Below are positions 10,700-21,754 of a stretch of DNA of 64,000 bases, in pieces. Made by a program: the position numbers and the translations under genes. The notes under the pieces were generated by a model that had not been told where the DNA came from, ran no database searches, and saw only the letters and a program-made list of their open reading frames with translations. This DNA comes from Catonia carolina (lineage: Eukaryota > Arthropoda > Insecta > Hemiptera > Achilidae): contig JAQMRL010000003.1 in the NCBI GenBank assembly GCA_035578175.1, forward strand, positions 92,482,469-92,546,468. Direction: 5' to 3'. Every line of letters starts with the position of its first letter. The first letter of the stretch is position 1.

Positions 10700-12120
10700 A
10701 GAGAAGTTAGGAGGAGGTGGTGAAGAAGAAGTGTCGTGCCTGCTGATGCTAAAGTGACATTTCTGTAATGCCACTTTAAATTTGATGGTGTTCTCTATAT
10801 TTTACAATTTTTGGCAAGCAGGTTGTACAGGTGGGGTCCAAGTAACAGAAACATCTTTGGAATACCATGTTTCTAGCTCTTTATAATAAAATCAATTGAT
10901 TATTTTACCGTATTTGTGGGTTCGTTTCAGGAAGTTTGTTGCGTTTTGTGCGCAGTAAATTGTATTTTACGACTGCTTCTGCTCCTGAAGATAATATAAA
11001 GTTTACTTTAGTAAAAACTTTATGCTAAGCTGATAAGACTTGTTAGTAGACGATTAGAATATATTTTTTCCAGTTAACTTCTTTACAACATTCTATAAAA
11101 ACCATATGTCTTGCTCAAATATATATCCCTAACCAAAAAAAAAAAATTAAAAAACTGGCCATGAGTATAAAATTACAAAATTTAATCTACTTTAAAACAA
11201 GAGCTTATCTGCTTGAGTGGTAAATTCTAGTGTTCAGTAATACTATTGATGACGATATTAATGGTCTTTATAAAATATTCACAAAATATCTATATATATA
11301 TATTTTTTTATTTAAAACTCGTATTGAATTTTTAAGCTTAACATGGATACAAGATGATTAATATGAAAAGATTATATTTCCAGCTTTTTATAAAAACCAA
11401 ATACACATATTTTTCTACAACCGTCATATTTTCATTAGAACCTATATATATAGGTATCATATAATCTTTATTTACTTGTACATGGATTCTCTAGTCTGCT
11501 AATACTGAAAATATGTCGATAAATACCTTTACATTGATACGGAGTAAGATACCTATAGAGTTTTGATTTATTTGCTGTTAAAATTCCCCTCATATCTCTT
11601 TGTCTTTACATCTGGCTTATTTGATCGCACTCAAACTCTATGTTTTCTATAAATTACAGAGTGGTATTATACATATATATATATAATGCTTCTAAGTGTT
11701 CTTGTTGAGTGGTATGGATTGTGTACCGTAATTCCCCAACTTGAAATTAGGACACGAAGTTGCCTCAGGCGGCCTTCTGGCAATATGTCTTTCATACTTA
11801 CTCTAAAGTCAAAGTATATTGACTATACGTACATAAACATTCTAGTACTTACTTAAGTGCTTTTTACTTATTAAACAATACTAATTTACGAGGTACTTTT
11901 TATTTTAATTAACAACTATTATTGTTTATAATATTGCTAATTAAAATTTAGAATTGGCTTTTTACGATATAATTGGGTTTTTTCTAATTTTCAGTAAGTT
12001 TTGATTCTTCTCTATTGTATCCTATTAATGAAAAACAATTTCGGTACACGAAAGAATTCCATCATGGTAATAAAAATTTAGCTATAAATATGAAAAGACA
12101 ATTAATCTTAATTAATGAAA
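10700..12120. other. AT-rich stretch, nothing recognised
   Basis: No gene is supported. A TA-rich run at 11290-11310 is simple sequence. A small island of mixed composition (11705-11790) has no recognisable coding content. Confidence 0.55.
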
Positions 12121-12482
12121 CATACATCTCAAAACAAACCGGGTAAACGAAAACTCAAATATTTCTCTAGTTCTATTCTATTATTATCATCATTTAAGAT
12201 TAATAAAAGCCAGTGGGACATATTGAACACGAACTTTATAGAAAAAGTAAAACATTCAATCTAATTTAATACTTACTATTCATTGACCAATAATATTAAA
12301 TTGCGTGAAAAAATTCAAAATTCAGAAATAGGCTACCTGATCTCAAAATTTCGACAATTGTTTTTGATTTTGGGATATACTGTTAAAAATTATAGGTACT
12401 TGTAAAACAAAGATTGAGACGATTTTTTTAAATTTTTTATTGTCGTTTTACATAGGCAATTACTTATAATTAAATTATTTAA
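12121..12482 (+). repeat. Interspersed repeat B, copy 2
   Basis: Matches 4153-4526 over most of its length with many small indels. Its last 50 bases form the left arm of the 106-bp palindrome at 12431-12536. It therefore seems to have been copied back on itself at that point. Confidence 0.75.
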
Positions 12483-12536
12483 ACTTAAATAATTTAATTA
12501 TAAGTAATTGCCTATGTAAAACAACAATAAAAAATT
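12431..12536. repeat. 106-bp near-perfect palindrome
   Basis: Arms 12431-12482 and 12485-12536 (52 bases each) are reverse complements with a single mismatch (12444/12523) around a 2-base centre. The left arm belongs to repeat B, so the right arm is an inverted duplication of that repeat's end. It could extrude as a cruciform, or fold as a 52-pair hairpin if transcribed. Confidence 0.95.
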
Positions 12537-12551
12537 GGAATAAAAAAAAAT

Positions 12552-12663
12552 AATGGAACTCCATTCACTATTTCGTGGAAATTAATTAATTCTTCGCAGA
12601 GAATAACTTTTTTCTATATTTAACTAGATGAACCTTAAGGTAATTAGTAATTAATCAATGTAA
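12552..12663 (+). repeat. Interspersed repeat D, copy 1
   Basis: The ~113-bp block beginning AATGGAACTCCATTCACTAT is nearly identical to 14008-14122, with only a few substitutions. Both copies end in TAATTAATCAATGTAA. The class is unknown and it is non-coding. Confidence 0.9.
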
Positions 12664-12910
12664 GTTTATAAGTAAATGGTTTGATATTCGAAAATAAATC
12701 TTCATGGAGATTACATTTATAGATAACTGCAGTTTAGTATTAATGAATCTATTCATTAATACTAAAATGCGTGAAAAAATTAAAATTTCAGAAACCAAAC
12801 TGAGGCCACCTGATCTAAATATTTCGACAGTTTTTTGATTTTGTCTTAGACATTTTTAAACAAAGATTGAGACGATTTCTTTAAATTCGTTATTGACTTT
12901 TTACGTAGAC
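12664..12910 (+). repeat. Interspersed repeat B, copy 3 (partial)
   Basis: Carries the AAATAAATCTTCATGGAGATTACA segment (the empty-site counterpart of 4527-4870), then the GCGTGAAAAAATT to GACAATTGTG half of repeat B. A perfect hairpin lies inside at 12733-12766 (16-bp arms, CT loop). The LINE remnant at 12911 begins directly at its end. Confidence 0.75.
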
Positions 12911-13320
12911 AATTGTGAAACCTATGTTGCGGCAGCATGGGTATTGACAAAGAGACAGAAGGATGCCTAAACGCGGGGGAAATGCAATTCTGGCGGCGGA
13001 GCTGTGGTGTGACGCGGCCGATCGAAATCAAAATTTCGAAATTAGAAAATATATTGCATTCAAGGAAATGTCATGGATACCATATGCTGGAAGCATTTAA
13101 AATGGTTTAGCCATTTGCAGAGGATGGATGATGGTATGGTTAAAGAGGATATGGGAGTGGACGCCAGCCGGTAGAAGAAGGAGGGATAGGTCGGACGTGC
13201 TGAATAGCGTGCAGGACGCAATGTCTCTGCCACGGCTTTCCGATGTTGTCTGGCAAGACAACGAGACCTGGAGCTTAGAAAGTGATATACGGCTGAGCTG
13301 TAAATCCACGAGTAATTATT
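12911..13320 (+). mobile_element. LINE RT C-terminal remnant
   Basis: Broken plus-strand frames recover the tail of an insect endonuclease-RT protein. The pieces include a D-R-N-type motif, W-E-W-T-P-A-G-R-R-R and N-S-V-Q-D-A-M-S. The fragment at 32060-32720 (minus strand) has the same order, so both are copies of one family. Frameshifts and stops are frequent. The short opposing frames here (12846-13031, 13097-13309, 13128-13325) are not separate genes. Confidence 0.75.
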
Positions 13321-13329
13321 TATAAAATA

Positions 13330-14007
13330 AAACTCTCGTTGCGCATAAGTAATTTTTTTACTGGGTAAATTTTAAGTTAAAATGAAATTTGTGTGTGTAA
13401 ATTAATATTTACTTTTTTGGTTCCGTTGCACCCTAGTAGTTTAATCATTCTAGTATTTCGGCAAATGAAGCAGGTCTTCTGCCTACTGGTTTTCTTCTTA
13501 AGAAATTATGATCTGGTTATATAAGGACGACAATAGTTTCTCATTATTTCCTAAAATATTCTCTGAAGGTAATTATAAAAAAATTAATTTGGTACATTTT
13601 CTGAACTTAAAACAAGATAATTTCTCAAATTTAAATTTAAACTGAGGAGCCATTTTAATATTTACAGTAATTTAAACATTAATGTTTGGTTAAAACCGCT
13701 TTTAAGTTGACGTAGGGCGATGGGTGTTGTTAAACAGCTTTAGTATCTTATGTCACGGAGCTGTCAGAGGTCATGTTATATTAAACAATTAATTGTTAAT
13801 TAGAAAATATCAAGTGAGCAGAAGAGCGCACTAAGAATCAACTTCATTCTTAAACGTTGTATGAGTCATTTACTTATTGTTAAATTAAACTTAATTAACG
13901 CTAGCTATTGCATATGGAAATTAAATATTATACTGTAAAAATATAGACCGTCCTTTCTTACACTGGTTAATTTGTAAAATTTACGATTAGTTTTATACCA
14001 ATAGAAT
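13330..14007. other. AT-rich stretch, nothing recognised
   Basis: No coding frame and no repeat was recognised before the repeat D copy at 14008. Confidence 0.55.
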
Positions 14008-14122
14008 AATGGAACTCCATTCACTATTTCGTGGAAATTAATTAATTCTTCGCAGAGAATAAATTTTTTCTATATTTAACTAGACGAGCCTTAAGGTAAT
14101 TAGTAATTAATCAATGTAAATG
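14008..14122 (+). repeat. Interspersed repeat D, copy 2
   Basis: Near-identical to 12552-12663. It lies 40 bases upstream of the second family 1 SINE. Confidence 0.9.
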
Positions 14123-14162
14123 ATAAAACGATATCAAACTTCTTGTTACATTACTGATACTC

Positions 14163-14335
14163 TTGACCGGCCGCATTGACGTAGTTGGTAACGTGCTCGC
14201 CTCTCATCATGCGGTCTTGGGTTTGAATCCCATTTAGGCACGGCATATTTTCATTCGTTATACAAATTAATTTCATCCTTCACCGTCTGCATTAGCAGTA
14301 ATTGCAGAACAGTCGGACGTTAAACCCAAAAAAAA
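14163..14335 (+). mobile_element. tRNA-derived SINE, family 1, copy 2
   Basis: Head shares GACGTAGTTGGTAACGTGC (A box) and GGGTTTGAATCCCAT (B box) with 4977-5170. The body continues in parallel and ends GGACGTTAAACCC plus a 9-A tail. The two copies differ mainly in the body and tail type. Confidence 0.85.
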
Positions 14336-14339
14336 ACTG

Positions 14340-14858
14340 ATACTCTTGCCGTAAATAAAAACCGGGATATTCAAGTTATATAAAGACTAGACTTGTAACC
14401 GATTTTAGTTTGTACATAAATTTATTTAAGAAAGTTTTATTCATATTGCTACTTCCAGAAAAATTACGTTTTTTATTTAGTTGAGAATTTTGTGTGAAAC
14501 ACAATACGCTTTGTTTACAATACTTCATTTCTTGAAGTATTATGTAGAAATCTTGGTCATTGGCGATTAAAATATTTTGGTGAAGAGAATCAATGATTTT
14601 GTTGTATTTAATTAGTAGTATATATGGTTGTCCTGGTTTTAACGTTTCAAGGGTTTCCTTCATTATTCCAAGTGAATGGCTGATCAGCTTCATTTTACGT
14701 TTTCAGCAGTAGCGTAACTTCTGCAATCCCCAGTACAAAATTTAACATGTCAAGTGCAATGTATATTATTTTGCATGACAATAAAAATTTATTTATATTT
14801 TTAGGCACATGTCAGTTGCTTAATATTTGAACAATTACCAGATATTTATGCCGTGTAA
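14340..14858. other. AT-rich stretch with one unexplained ORF
   Basis: A minus-strand open frame at 14376-14693 could encode 105 residues. It has an in-frame stop four codons upstream, AT-driven codon use (K, N, I, L) and no domain I recognise. It is not called as a gene. Confidence 0.4.
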
Positions 14859-15185
14859 CTTGGGTGTTATCAAAGCAAGAGGAGAGTAGATTGGAAGCAT
14901 CTGAAATGAAATTTCTTCGCCATACGTATCGGATAGAGAAGATCGTTACAGGAATACTGAGATAAGAAAAGAACTCAACATCTTCTCTATAAACGACAGG
15001 GTATCTCAAGAACAGAATTCAGTGGTTAGAGGATGTGGATAAAATGAGGGAGAATAGGATAACTACGCAAAGACTAGGATGTAAACTAGAGAGAAAGAGA
15101 GAACGAGGACGCCCGAGAAAGAGATTGGCAGATTTGAGAGATTCGGAACAAGCAGCGATGCCTAATCCTTGAAAGGCAGAAAGTG
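14859..15185 (+). mobile_element. LINE RT C-terminal remnant
   Basis: Plus-strand frames read W-V-L-S-K-Q-E-E-S-R-L-E-A-S-E-M-K-F-L-R-H-T-Y and, after frameshifts, R-I-Q-W-L-E-D-V. The end resembles ATGCCTAATCCTTGAAAGGCAG. The same order is seen intact in the minus-strand fragment at 37463-38092, so the two are one family. This copy is more decayed and lacks the (AAG)n tail. Confidence 0.8.
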
Positions 15186-15289
15186 AAGACCAGATATTTT
15201 TAATATATTTAAAGAGAATTAAACAAGTTTTAACTGAAATTTATAATTTAATATTTATGAAAGTTATAAACTTTTTGCGCCTATATAAG

Positions 15290-15502
15290 TAATTGAGGAG
15301 GTGGGTGGAATAAGGGCAGTATTGTATAGTTTTCAGAAACTGAGCTTTGAATATTTTACACATGTTAACACATAGTATAAGGACTTTTTCCACATTTTAT
15401 TGTTAACTTTAGCCAGGTGGAATAGGGGCAATATATGTCAAAATTGCCCTGTTGCCATATAAATTTTGCCATATTGCCCTTATTCCAACCGGCTCCTCAA
15501 TT
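15290..15502. mobile_element. 213-bp MITE with ~32-bp terminal inverted repeats
   Basis: The left end 15290-15322 (AATTGAGGAG...GGAATAAGGGCAGTAT) and right end 15471-15502 are inverted copies with few mismatches. Inside, GGTGGAATAGGGGCAATAT (from about 15416) repeats the inner half of the TIR as a subterminal motif. There is no coding capacity; an ORF at 15466-15675 is spurious. No clear target-site duplication can be fixed because the TIR ends in AATT. Confidence 0.8.
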
Positions 15503-15504
15503 GT

Positions 15505-17100
15505 GTTTTTATACTGCACAATTATTACACTATAATAGTCTATTTAATTTTACTTAGAGATTTTTATGTAAAGTCAGAAGGAACTTTTAAAAATACATTT
15601 CCTAAGTTCCAAGTCTGCTCATCTGGTAACAGGGCAGACTACAGAACTAAAGTTTCAAATGTAATCTCTAACTAACTTCTAAAAACTTAAAATAATGTTC
15701 CAAAGAAATTTAAATGTTCAAACCCACATTGTGTAAGATATACCAATAAAGTTATCAAGTTATCTGTTGTTCTTAAGTAATTCTATATCAGGTATACACA
15801 TAAATGAAAAAATAAATACGAGTATAAAGGAACATATTTTACTAAAAATATCTGAGAATTAAATAAATAGTAAATCATACTTTTTTAATTATTATTGCAG
15901 AATTTACACGAAAATGTTCTTCTAGGAAAGAAACGGAAATAAATCTTATTTCTCTACTTCACGAACGCAGTTTCAGGAATATTTATTTGCTGTTTTAAAT
16001 TTACTGAATCACACAATATATTACTAAATTCAGAATGAAACTTTTAAACTTTAACATATTTTTTTTTTAAGAAATATTCATTACTTATAGTTATCGATGA
16101 AACAAATGAGTCTACAGTATTATTAAACGAAAGGTCCTGTTAATTAATGAATAAATATGACAACAATTAGTAAATTACAATTTAATTGAAAATATATATA
16201 ACAAGAATAATCCGCTTACAATAATACAATTTCATAAAATGTTATATAGTCATTATTACAAAGGAATTACGGTAAAAAGATAAACTGAAATTATTTAATT
16301 AGAACGAATTGCACTCCAAAAAGATGATAAGATGGAACAAAAGAGTTCAGCGCTTTTATAAATTAGGTTGGGTAACAAAAGGTTCGATGAGTTAGTAGTT
16401 GATTCAGAAAGTACCATGGTATTAATAAAAGTAGCTAGCTGTCTGTAAAGTAAGCGATATTAGTAATTTTCGTATTCTATTCAACACCGACAACGAAAAA
16501 TAAAACAAGAAAAGAAATAAAACACTAAAGAGAAAAACTAAAAGAAAATTGTTCTTTAGACTTATGTATTCCTTGTCTGATCACAGAACTGACTTTTAAG
16601 TTTACTTGTAAAAATAGCAGCAATAAAAAGCGAGTAAGTTACAGAGTGACAGAAAAATCTCTTTAACTAAATGAACGCTCATACAAAGCATTCTAACTTT
16701 CTAACAGATAATTATTTGACATGAATATAATTAACTTAAATGATCATTTAATACAAAATAAAAAATATTAAATATAAATTTAAAAAAATTAAAAAAAAAT
16801 TAATTTACGAATGTCTTCCAGATCCCCCAAAAAAATTTTTTTTTATTAACAGAATTTTTAAGTACAATCTGCTCTTTAAAAATCAATAGATAGATTTATT
16901 AAAAAGAAAACTTGACATGAAAAGCTAACTCCCTTGGAGATACCAAATACAGTTAATATTCACGTATTAATATTTACAAAACTTTTTTCTGTTTATTTAC
17001 AATCTGTTAATAATAAACAAGTTAATAATATTATAAAACATTAGTCTATGTACATTTACATGATTATACTTGAATGAGCTATCAGTCAGTACCATAGCAC
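15505..17100. other. AT-rich stretch, nothing recognised
   Basis: No coding frame, RNA gene or repeat family was recognised on either strand. Confidence 0.55.
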
Positions 17101-17104
17101 CGAC

Positions 17105-17420
17105 ATTGATTAACCCGCAGAAGGTCTCTTGGTCATGCCGTTTGATGCTTCTGGCAGGTTAACCTGGATGAATTGCAAGCGCATATTTTAGACGAGCGGG
17201 TTGCTGTGTGCGTTAAATTTCGAGTGCATTGTAATGTAAAATTTTTGTGCTACTTCTGTGGCAAGCAGAACTTTTAAATCGATGTGAAACGTTTGGTTAG
17301 TTACATAAAAGGTAAATTTTATTACCGAGATTCGTTTTGTATTTTTGACGGCTTTGGAGACCTCCATAGTTGAATGCCGTAAGTCCAGCGTATGAATGCT
17401 TTATAAATTAGTAGTTTTAA
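17105..17420 (-). mobile_element. Jockey ORF2 C-terminal remnant
   Basis: The minus strand gives L-I-Y-K-A-F-I-R-W-T-Y-G-I-Q-L-W. After a frameshift it gives Y-V-T-N-Q-T-F-H-I-D-L-K and H-S-N-P-L-V. All match, in order, the end of the intact Jockey ORF2 (Y-K-V-M-I-K-P-V-W-S-Y-G-I-E-L-W onward) and the fragment at 44453. Stops and indels make it non-functional. Confidence 0.75.
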
Positions 17421-17639
17421 TTAGTTAATTTTGAAAAACAAAGGTAGGAATTTACTGAAGAAATAAGTCTCGTGGGTGCTCCATTTTAGCCTCTGAATTA
17501 AACCACAGTGGTCCCGTGAATTTATAGCCAAAAAGTTTTCTTGTTACTCAAGCCATTTTTCTAAGGGTAAACTTAATTTTGAAATATCGTCTCTGGGTAT
17601 TGAAATAAATAGATCGTTTTCCATATGGTGGTTTGTTAT

Positions 17640-18105
17640 ATACTAAGGCGTAGTTGTTGAAGGAGTCCATTGCCCATAAAATTGAAAGATGTCTCCATTT
17701 GGCCTCAACAGAATGGAGACATCTGAGAGGATAGGCGTTGTACAGTGGACCCCAGAGAGAGAAGGAGCAGTGATGCTGCGGGATGAAGAGAGCTGGACGT
17801 TAGTCCCTCACTTTGCGAAGAGTGTAATTGGGAGACTGCGGAGGGAGAAGACATCTGGAGATCAGCGGGATTGCCCTCTCACACAGTAAATTAATCCTGC
17901 CCCAATCTCAGAAGGTAAGCACACTAATTTCCTAAGCTGGTGATGAAAGAGATGAATGAAGTGAGAGAGTGAGTATTGGTCAGTGACAGCAAGAGGGGAA
18001 TTAGGCTACAGTTCCCTTCCACGCCCCGCTGAAAGTATGTAAATTTTTAACTCGACATTTCCCTTGTAGTTTTATGTAGACAGTTTCGAGGGAGGTGGAG
18101 GGTTC
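17640..18105. other. Mixed-composition block of unknown nature
   Basis: GC content rises here. A short plus-strand frame (17689-17889) runs through it but resembles nothing known. A 13-bp-arm hairpin lies at 17687-17724. The block separates two minus-strand Jockey remnants and may be part of their untranslated or inserted sequence. Confidence 0.35.
17687..17724. repeat. Hairpin with 13-bp perfect arms
   Basis: AGATGTCTCCATT (17687-17699) pairs exactly with 17712-17724 across a 12-base loop. It lies in the GC-richer block and could be a terminator-like or recombination-derived inverted repeat. It has no known family. Confidence 0.9.
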
Positions 18106-18109
18106 TTTG

Positions 18110-18455
18110 CTGATGTCGGATCAAGTAGCCAGGCGGCGGGTATTTGGTTGGTAGGCGGCTGCGGCCTCCTTAGGGCTGGACGAGGACGCCTCAATTGAGT
18201 CCAACACTACTTCTCCCATCGCAAGGGAGTGAACATGAGTTTTTCTCGCCGCCTCGGATAAAAAAAGGTGTTGTTGTTAGAGTTCGGAGGACTTTCGACT
18301 GTAAACACCTGACATTTGTCGTACTGGATGCGCTCCATAACTGGATACTGTAGGTCCTGAACGGTTTGAGTATGGTTTTATAATTAAAGTTTGTTTTGAA
18401 GTGATATTTAAGATTTGATCTGAATAGCCAACAGAATTGCTTAAATTTCAAGACG
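18110..18455 (-). mobile_element. Jockey ORF2 C-terminal remnant
   Basis: A minus-strand frame reads K-Q-F-C-W-L-F-R-S-N-L-K and then Y-K-T-I-L-K-P-F-R-T-Y-S-I-Q-L-W. It continues S-S-T-T-N-V and L-R-T-L-T-T-T-P. These align with R-Q-L-Y-W-L-V-G-R through L-R-L-I-C-C-A-P of the intact ORF2 at 54758-57451. Further 3' a broken P-N-T-R-R-L stretch fits the family terminus. Confidence 0.75.
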
Positions 18456-18459
18456 TCTA

Positions 18460-19630
18460 GTTATTTCAGTTTTTGTTGAGTATCTGTTCTCAAATTTAAC
18501 CGATGTCTAGGTGTAATCTGAATACTATCTGTGACTGCATGTTGAATTTGTTTGTTGTTAAAGTAATGTGTGAAAAGTTTTGATCACAAAAAATAAATTT
18601 TACTTGTGAGCTTTGTGTTCGTTTGCCGTAATAAACGTAAAGCTAAATTTTCATAATTTGCAGTAATTCAAATAATAAGATGAATAACTTAAAAATGTTA
18701 ATACTTAATTAAAATCTTGGCATAAGTTATCTCAATGTTAATACTTTGTATTAATACATATATTAATATTTTTTTGTGAATTACCCGATTTATAATAACC
18801 CTCCATGTAGCAGAAAACAATTTAAAAATACTAGTTTTTATATTTTTTTTACTTAGATTGAAATGTTTTTAAAAGTATGATGTTTTTATAATGCTTATTA
18901 AACTAATGTTTTGCTTTCGTATTGAACTTCTAATTTATCTTTGATAAATTTAATTACAATATTATTCTTATTTTAATTCCAATTACTATAACGTATTTTA
19001 AAAGTAACTTGCTCTTGTAAAATTGTTAATTGATTCTTCTAACAATGTAATTAGAGTTATAAACTGTTATTACTACAATTCTAATGTCAGACGTTTTTCA
19101 AAATTAATTTACGAAACGTTTATTAAACGTTGAAAACTACTTTAATAATGCGCGCAAAAACGTTATTTATTATTAGTACAACACTAAGCTTTAAGAGAAG
19201 TCTAAAAAAATAATAATTAATATTATGTTTAAAAGTTTTAGTTTGCTGTTATTATTCATTTGGTTCTCGGAACCATCATTTTCATCTTCTTTGTGTATAG
19301 TTCAACATTACAAATATTTTTGGAATCTACTGAAAAAATTGAAAAAAACAATGTTTGGTAAAACGTAAGGATTGGTTAAACTACATTGAGCATTTAACTA
19401 CAGCGTAAAACAATGAATTGTAGAAATTATTTACAATACTGCAAAAAATTTTAACGAAATAATATATTAAAATAATATATCCTCAGATTCAAAAATGTAA
19501 CGGAAACCAATATTTCTCCCGAATATGTACCCAAAAAAATTTTTTTGACACTTTCAATTGAAATTTAAAATCTGTTTTTATATTAATACAACAATTTCTA
19601 AATGTGAAGCTAATGTTCCAAAACTTGATT
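18460..19630. other. AT-rich stretch, nothing recognised
   Basis: No gene or repeat family was recognised before the Jockey remnant at 19635. Confidence 0.55.
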
Positions 19631-19634
19631 TACT

Positions 19635-20275
19635 TGAAGGAGCGTGGAGTAATCACCACAGTCCTACAGTTGGCAAAGAATATCTCTTGGCCAGAGGCGC
19701 TTCAAACGTCTGCGCTGAGCACCTGGTATCGCCCTAGTGTACATATTTTATATGAGAGGGTTTTCATGTAAATCAAATTTGTCATGCATCGTCTTGTATA
19801 GTTGTTTCGCTACTTCAATTACGTATGGGATTTGTAAGTCTTTGTCCAACATTGAGTTTGTGATGCAAAAGGGGCATTGCGTTATCGTTCTGAATCGCTT
19901 GTATACGTTTCGTGTTTAAAGGTTTAGCAGATCCCCAAAGTTAAACTCCATATGTCCAGATTGGTTTTAAGACTGTCTTGTAGATAGTTAATTTGAGTGA
20001 CATGTTGAATTTAGAACATCTATGGAGTGTTTCAGTTGATAAAAGCGTGCTTTGAGTTTGTGGCGTGTGTGTGTAACATGTGCGTTCCATGTAAGTTTCC
20101 TGTTCAAGTGTGAGCCTAAATAGCGTGTTTGAGTAGTGTGAGGCAGCGGAATATTATTAATGTAAACGGTTGGGCAGTTTTGTCGTCTAAGAGTAAACGT
20201 CATTTGTTGCGATTTGTTTTCATTACTTTTAATTTTCCAAAATTTACCCAAAACTGAACTGTTTTGTAACAACTA
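19635..20275 (-). mobile_element. Jockey ORF2 C-terminal remnant
   Basis: The longest old Jockey fragment. On the minus strand its frame (19988-20272) carries K-S-Q-Q-M-T-F-T-L-R-R, I-P-L-P-H-T-T-Q-T-R-Y-L-G and K-L-T-W-N-A-H-V, the thumb region after the RT. Broken frames continue with Y-K-T-V-L-K-P-I-W-T-Y-G, then M-H-D-K-F and H-E-N-P-L-I. Frameshifts and stops occur throughout. The intact homologous segment is residues ~725-897 of the ORF2 ending at 57451. Confidence 0.85.
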
Positions 20276-20279
20276 AGCC

Positions 20280-21750
20280 TAGTTTTGTTCGGGATTCAAG
20301 TGTAATAATAATAAACATACTTTAAACTTATAAAAATTATTTCTGTGCCCTAGAGGTAAAGAGTGTTAACACATATTTTGGCAAAATTAAGTTTGAAAAT
20401 CAGCAAGAAAGCTCTATAAAAGTTGCAGTAACCGCATTATTTCCACTTTTGTATAATGATGTGGAAGATTTTTTTAAACGACTACTATTTTTAATTATAC
20501 TCGTTCTTGACAATAAGTTATTTTGAATTATTAATTTTTAATTGTCTTACTGATAGGCCTCAGAATTTGCTTGAATTCTGTAATTTTTCCAAACACTGTT
20601 GTGACAAAATTGCTGTTTCTTTATCAGAATAGAATTAGCACAATATATTTTGTCTAAGTTTTGCTGTCGTTTTATTAACTCAAGTTACATTGGAGGGGTT
20701 AACACTATGTAATTAAAACGCAGAAAGACGTAAAGAGTATGAAGTCCTGTGGGAGGTCAGGGGGTAGTAGAAGTTAAGTTAAGTTGTTTAGTCATTTAAA
20801 TCTCTGTATCAGAAGCTATTTTATTTGATAAAAATTTTTAAAAAGTTCTCACATCTACAGAAGTTTTTTACAAAATAAAAACTTCATGTTTTTGGTTCTT
20901 CTGAAAAATTACACAAATGGAGTTAACTTCCTTTACTTCTTAGATACAGATTTATTGACACGATTAATAATTACAATTAATTTTTGAGCTTATACTACTG
21001 ACATTACAATTAAATTCTTAAATTAAGTTATTTGCAAAACTTAAAGCTTAAACTAAACTCTACTATAACTAAGATACTGTGACACTTAAAACAATGATTT
21101 ACCTGACTACAACCCCTTGAATTATTTATGCAAAAGCGTGAGTTTATATTTCAGAAATAATATAACATAAATTATTCCTGAAAAAAAAATTCTTGATTGT
21201 AAGATGAAATATAAAGGAAAGTAATTATAAGAAAACTTAGATATTTTACAATTAGTTATTTCTTCCTTTATTCATGAAAACATAAAATGTAAAAGACTTT
21301 AAAGATCCGTAATAATATAATAAATATTTTAGGACATTTTATCTTTATGTAAAATATTAACCGCAGTTTCTCTTTTATCCAGCATCTATCTTTTAGATTT
21401 CTGATTCATTTTATTAATTATTATTTCTACATAAAACTTTCATTTGCTTGGTCTTTTTCTCAATATCTTTAGCGGAAAATGTTTATTAAAATTCATACTG
21501 TATAATCATTGTGGGTACCTAATCAACTTCTCATTTTCTGTAGTTTTCTCCACAATCCTACTTTCTGTTTTATATCTTAAAAGTATATTTTAAATTAGTA
21601 ATAATATTCCAATTTAGACTTCCTGATAATATCAAAAGCTTGCTTATTTGAAAGTCGTATTAGGTTAGCTGAATATTTGTATAAAACAAGACTGTTACTA
21701 ACAAAATCTTTTTTCCAAATAAGCTTTAAACTAATAATATAAATTTTCGC
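20280..21750. other. AT-rich stretch, nothing recognised
   Basis: No coding frame, repeat or RNA gene was recognised. Confidence 0.55.
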
Positions 21751-21754
21751 CAAC

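Noticed and set aside
14376..14693. 105-codon minus-strand ORF as a host gene
   Set aside because: The longest unexplained frame, but its composition follows AT bias, an in-frame stop lies four codons upstream of its ATG, and I recognise no domain or splice structure.
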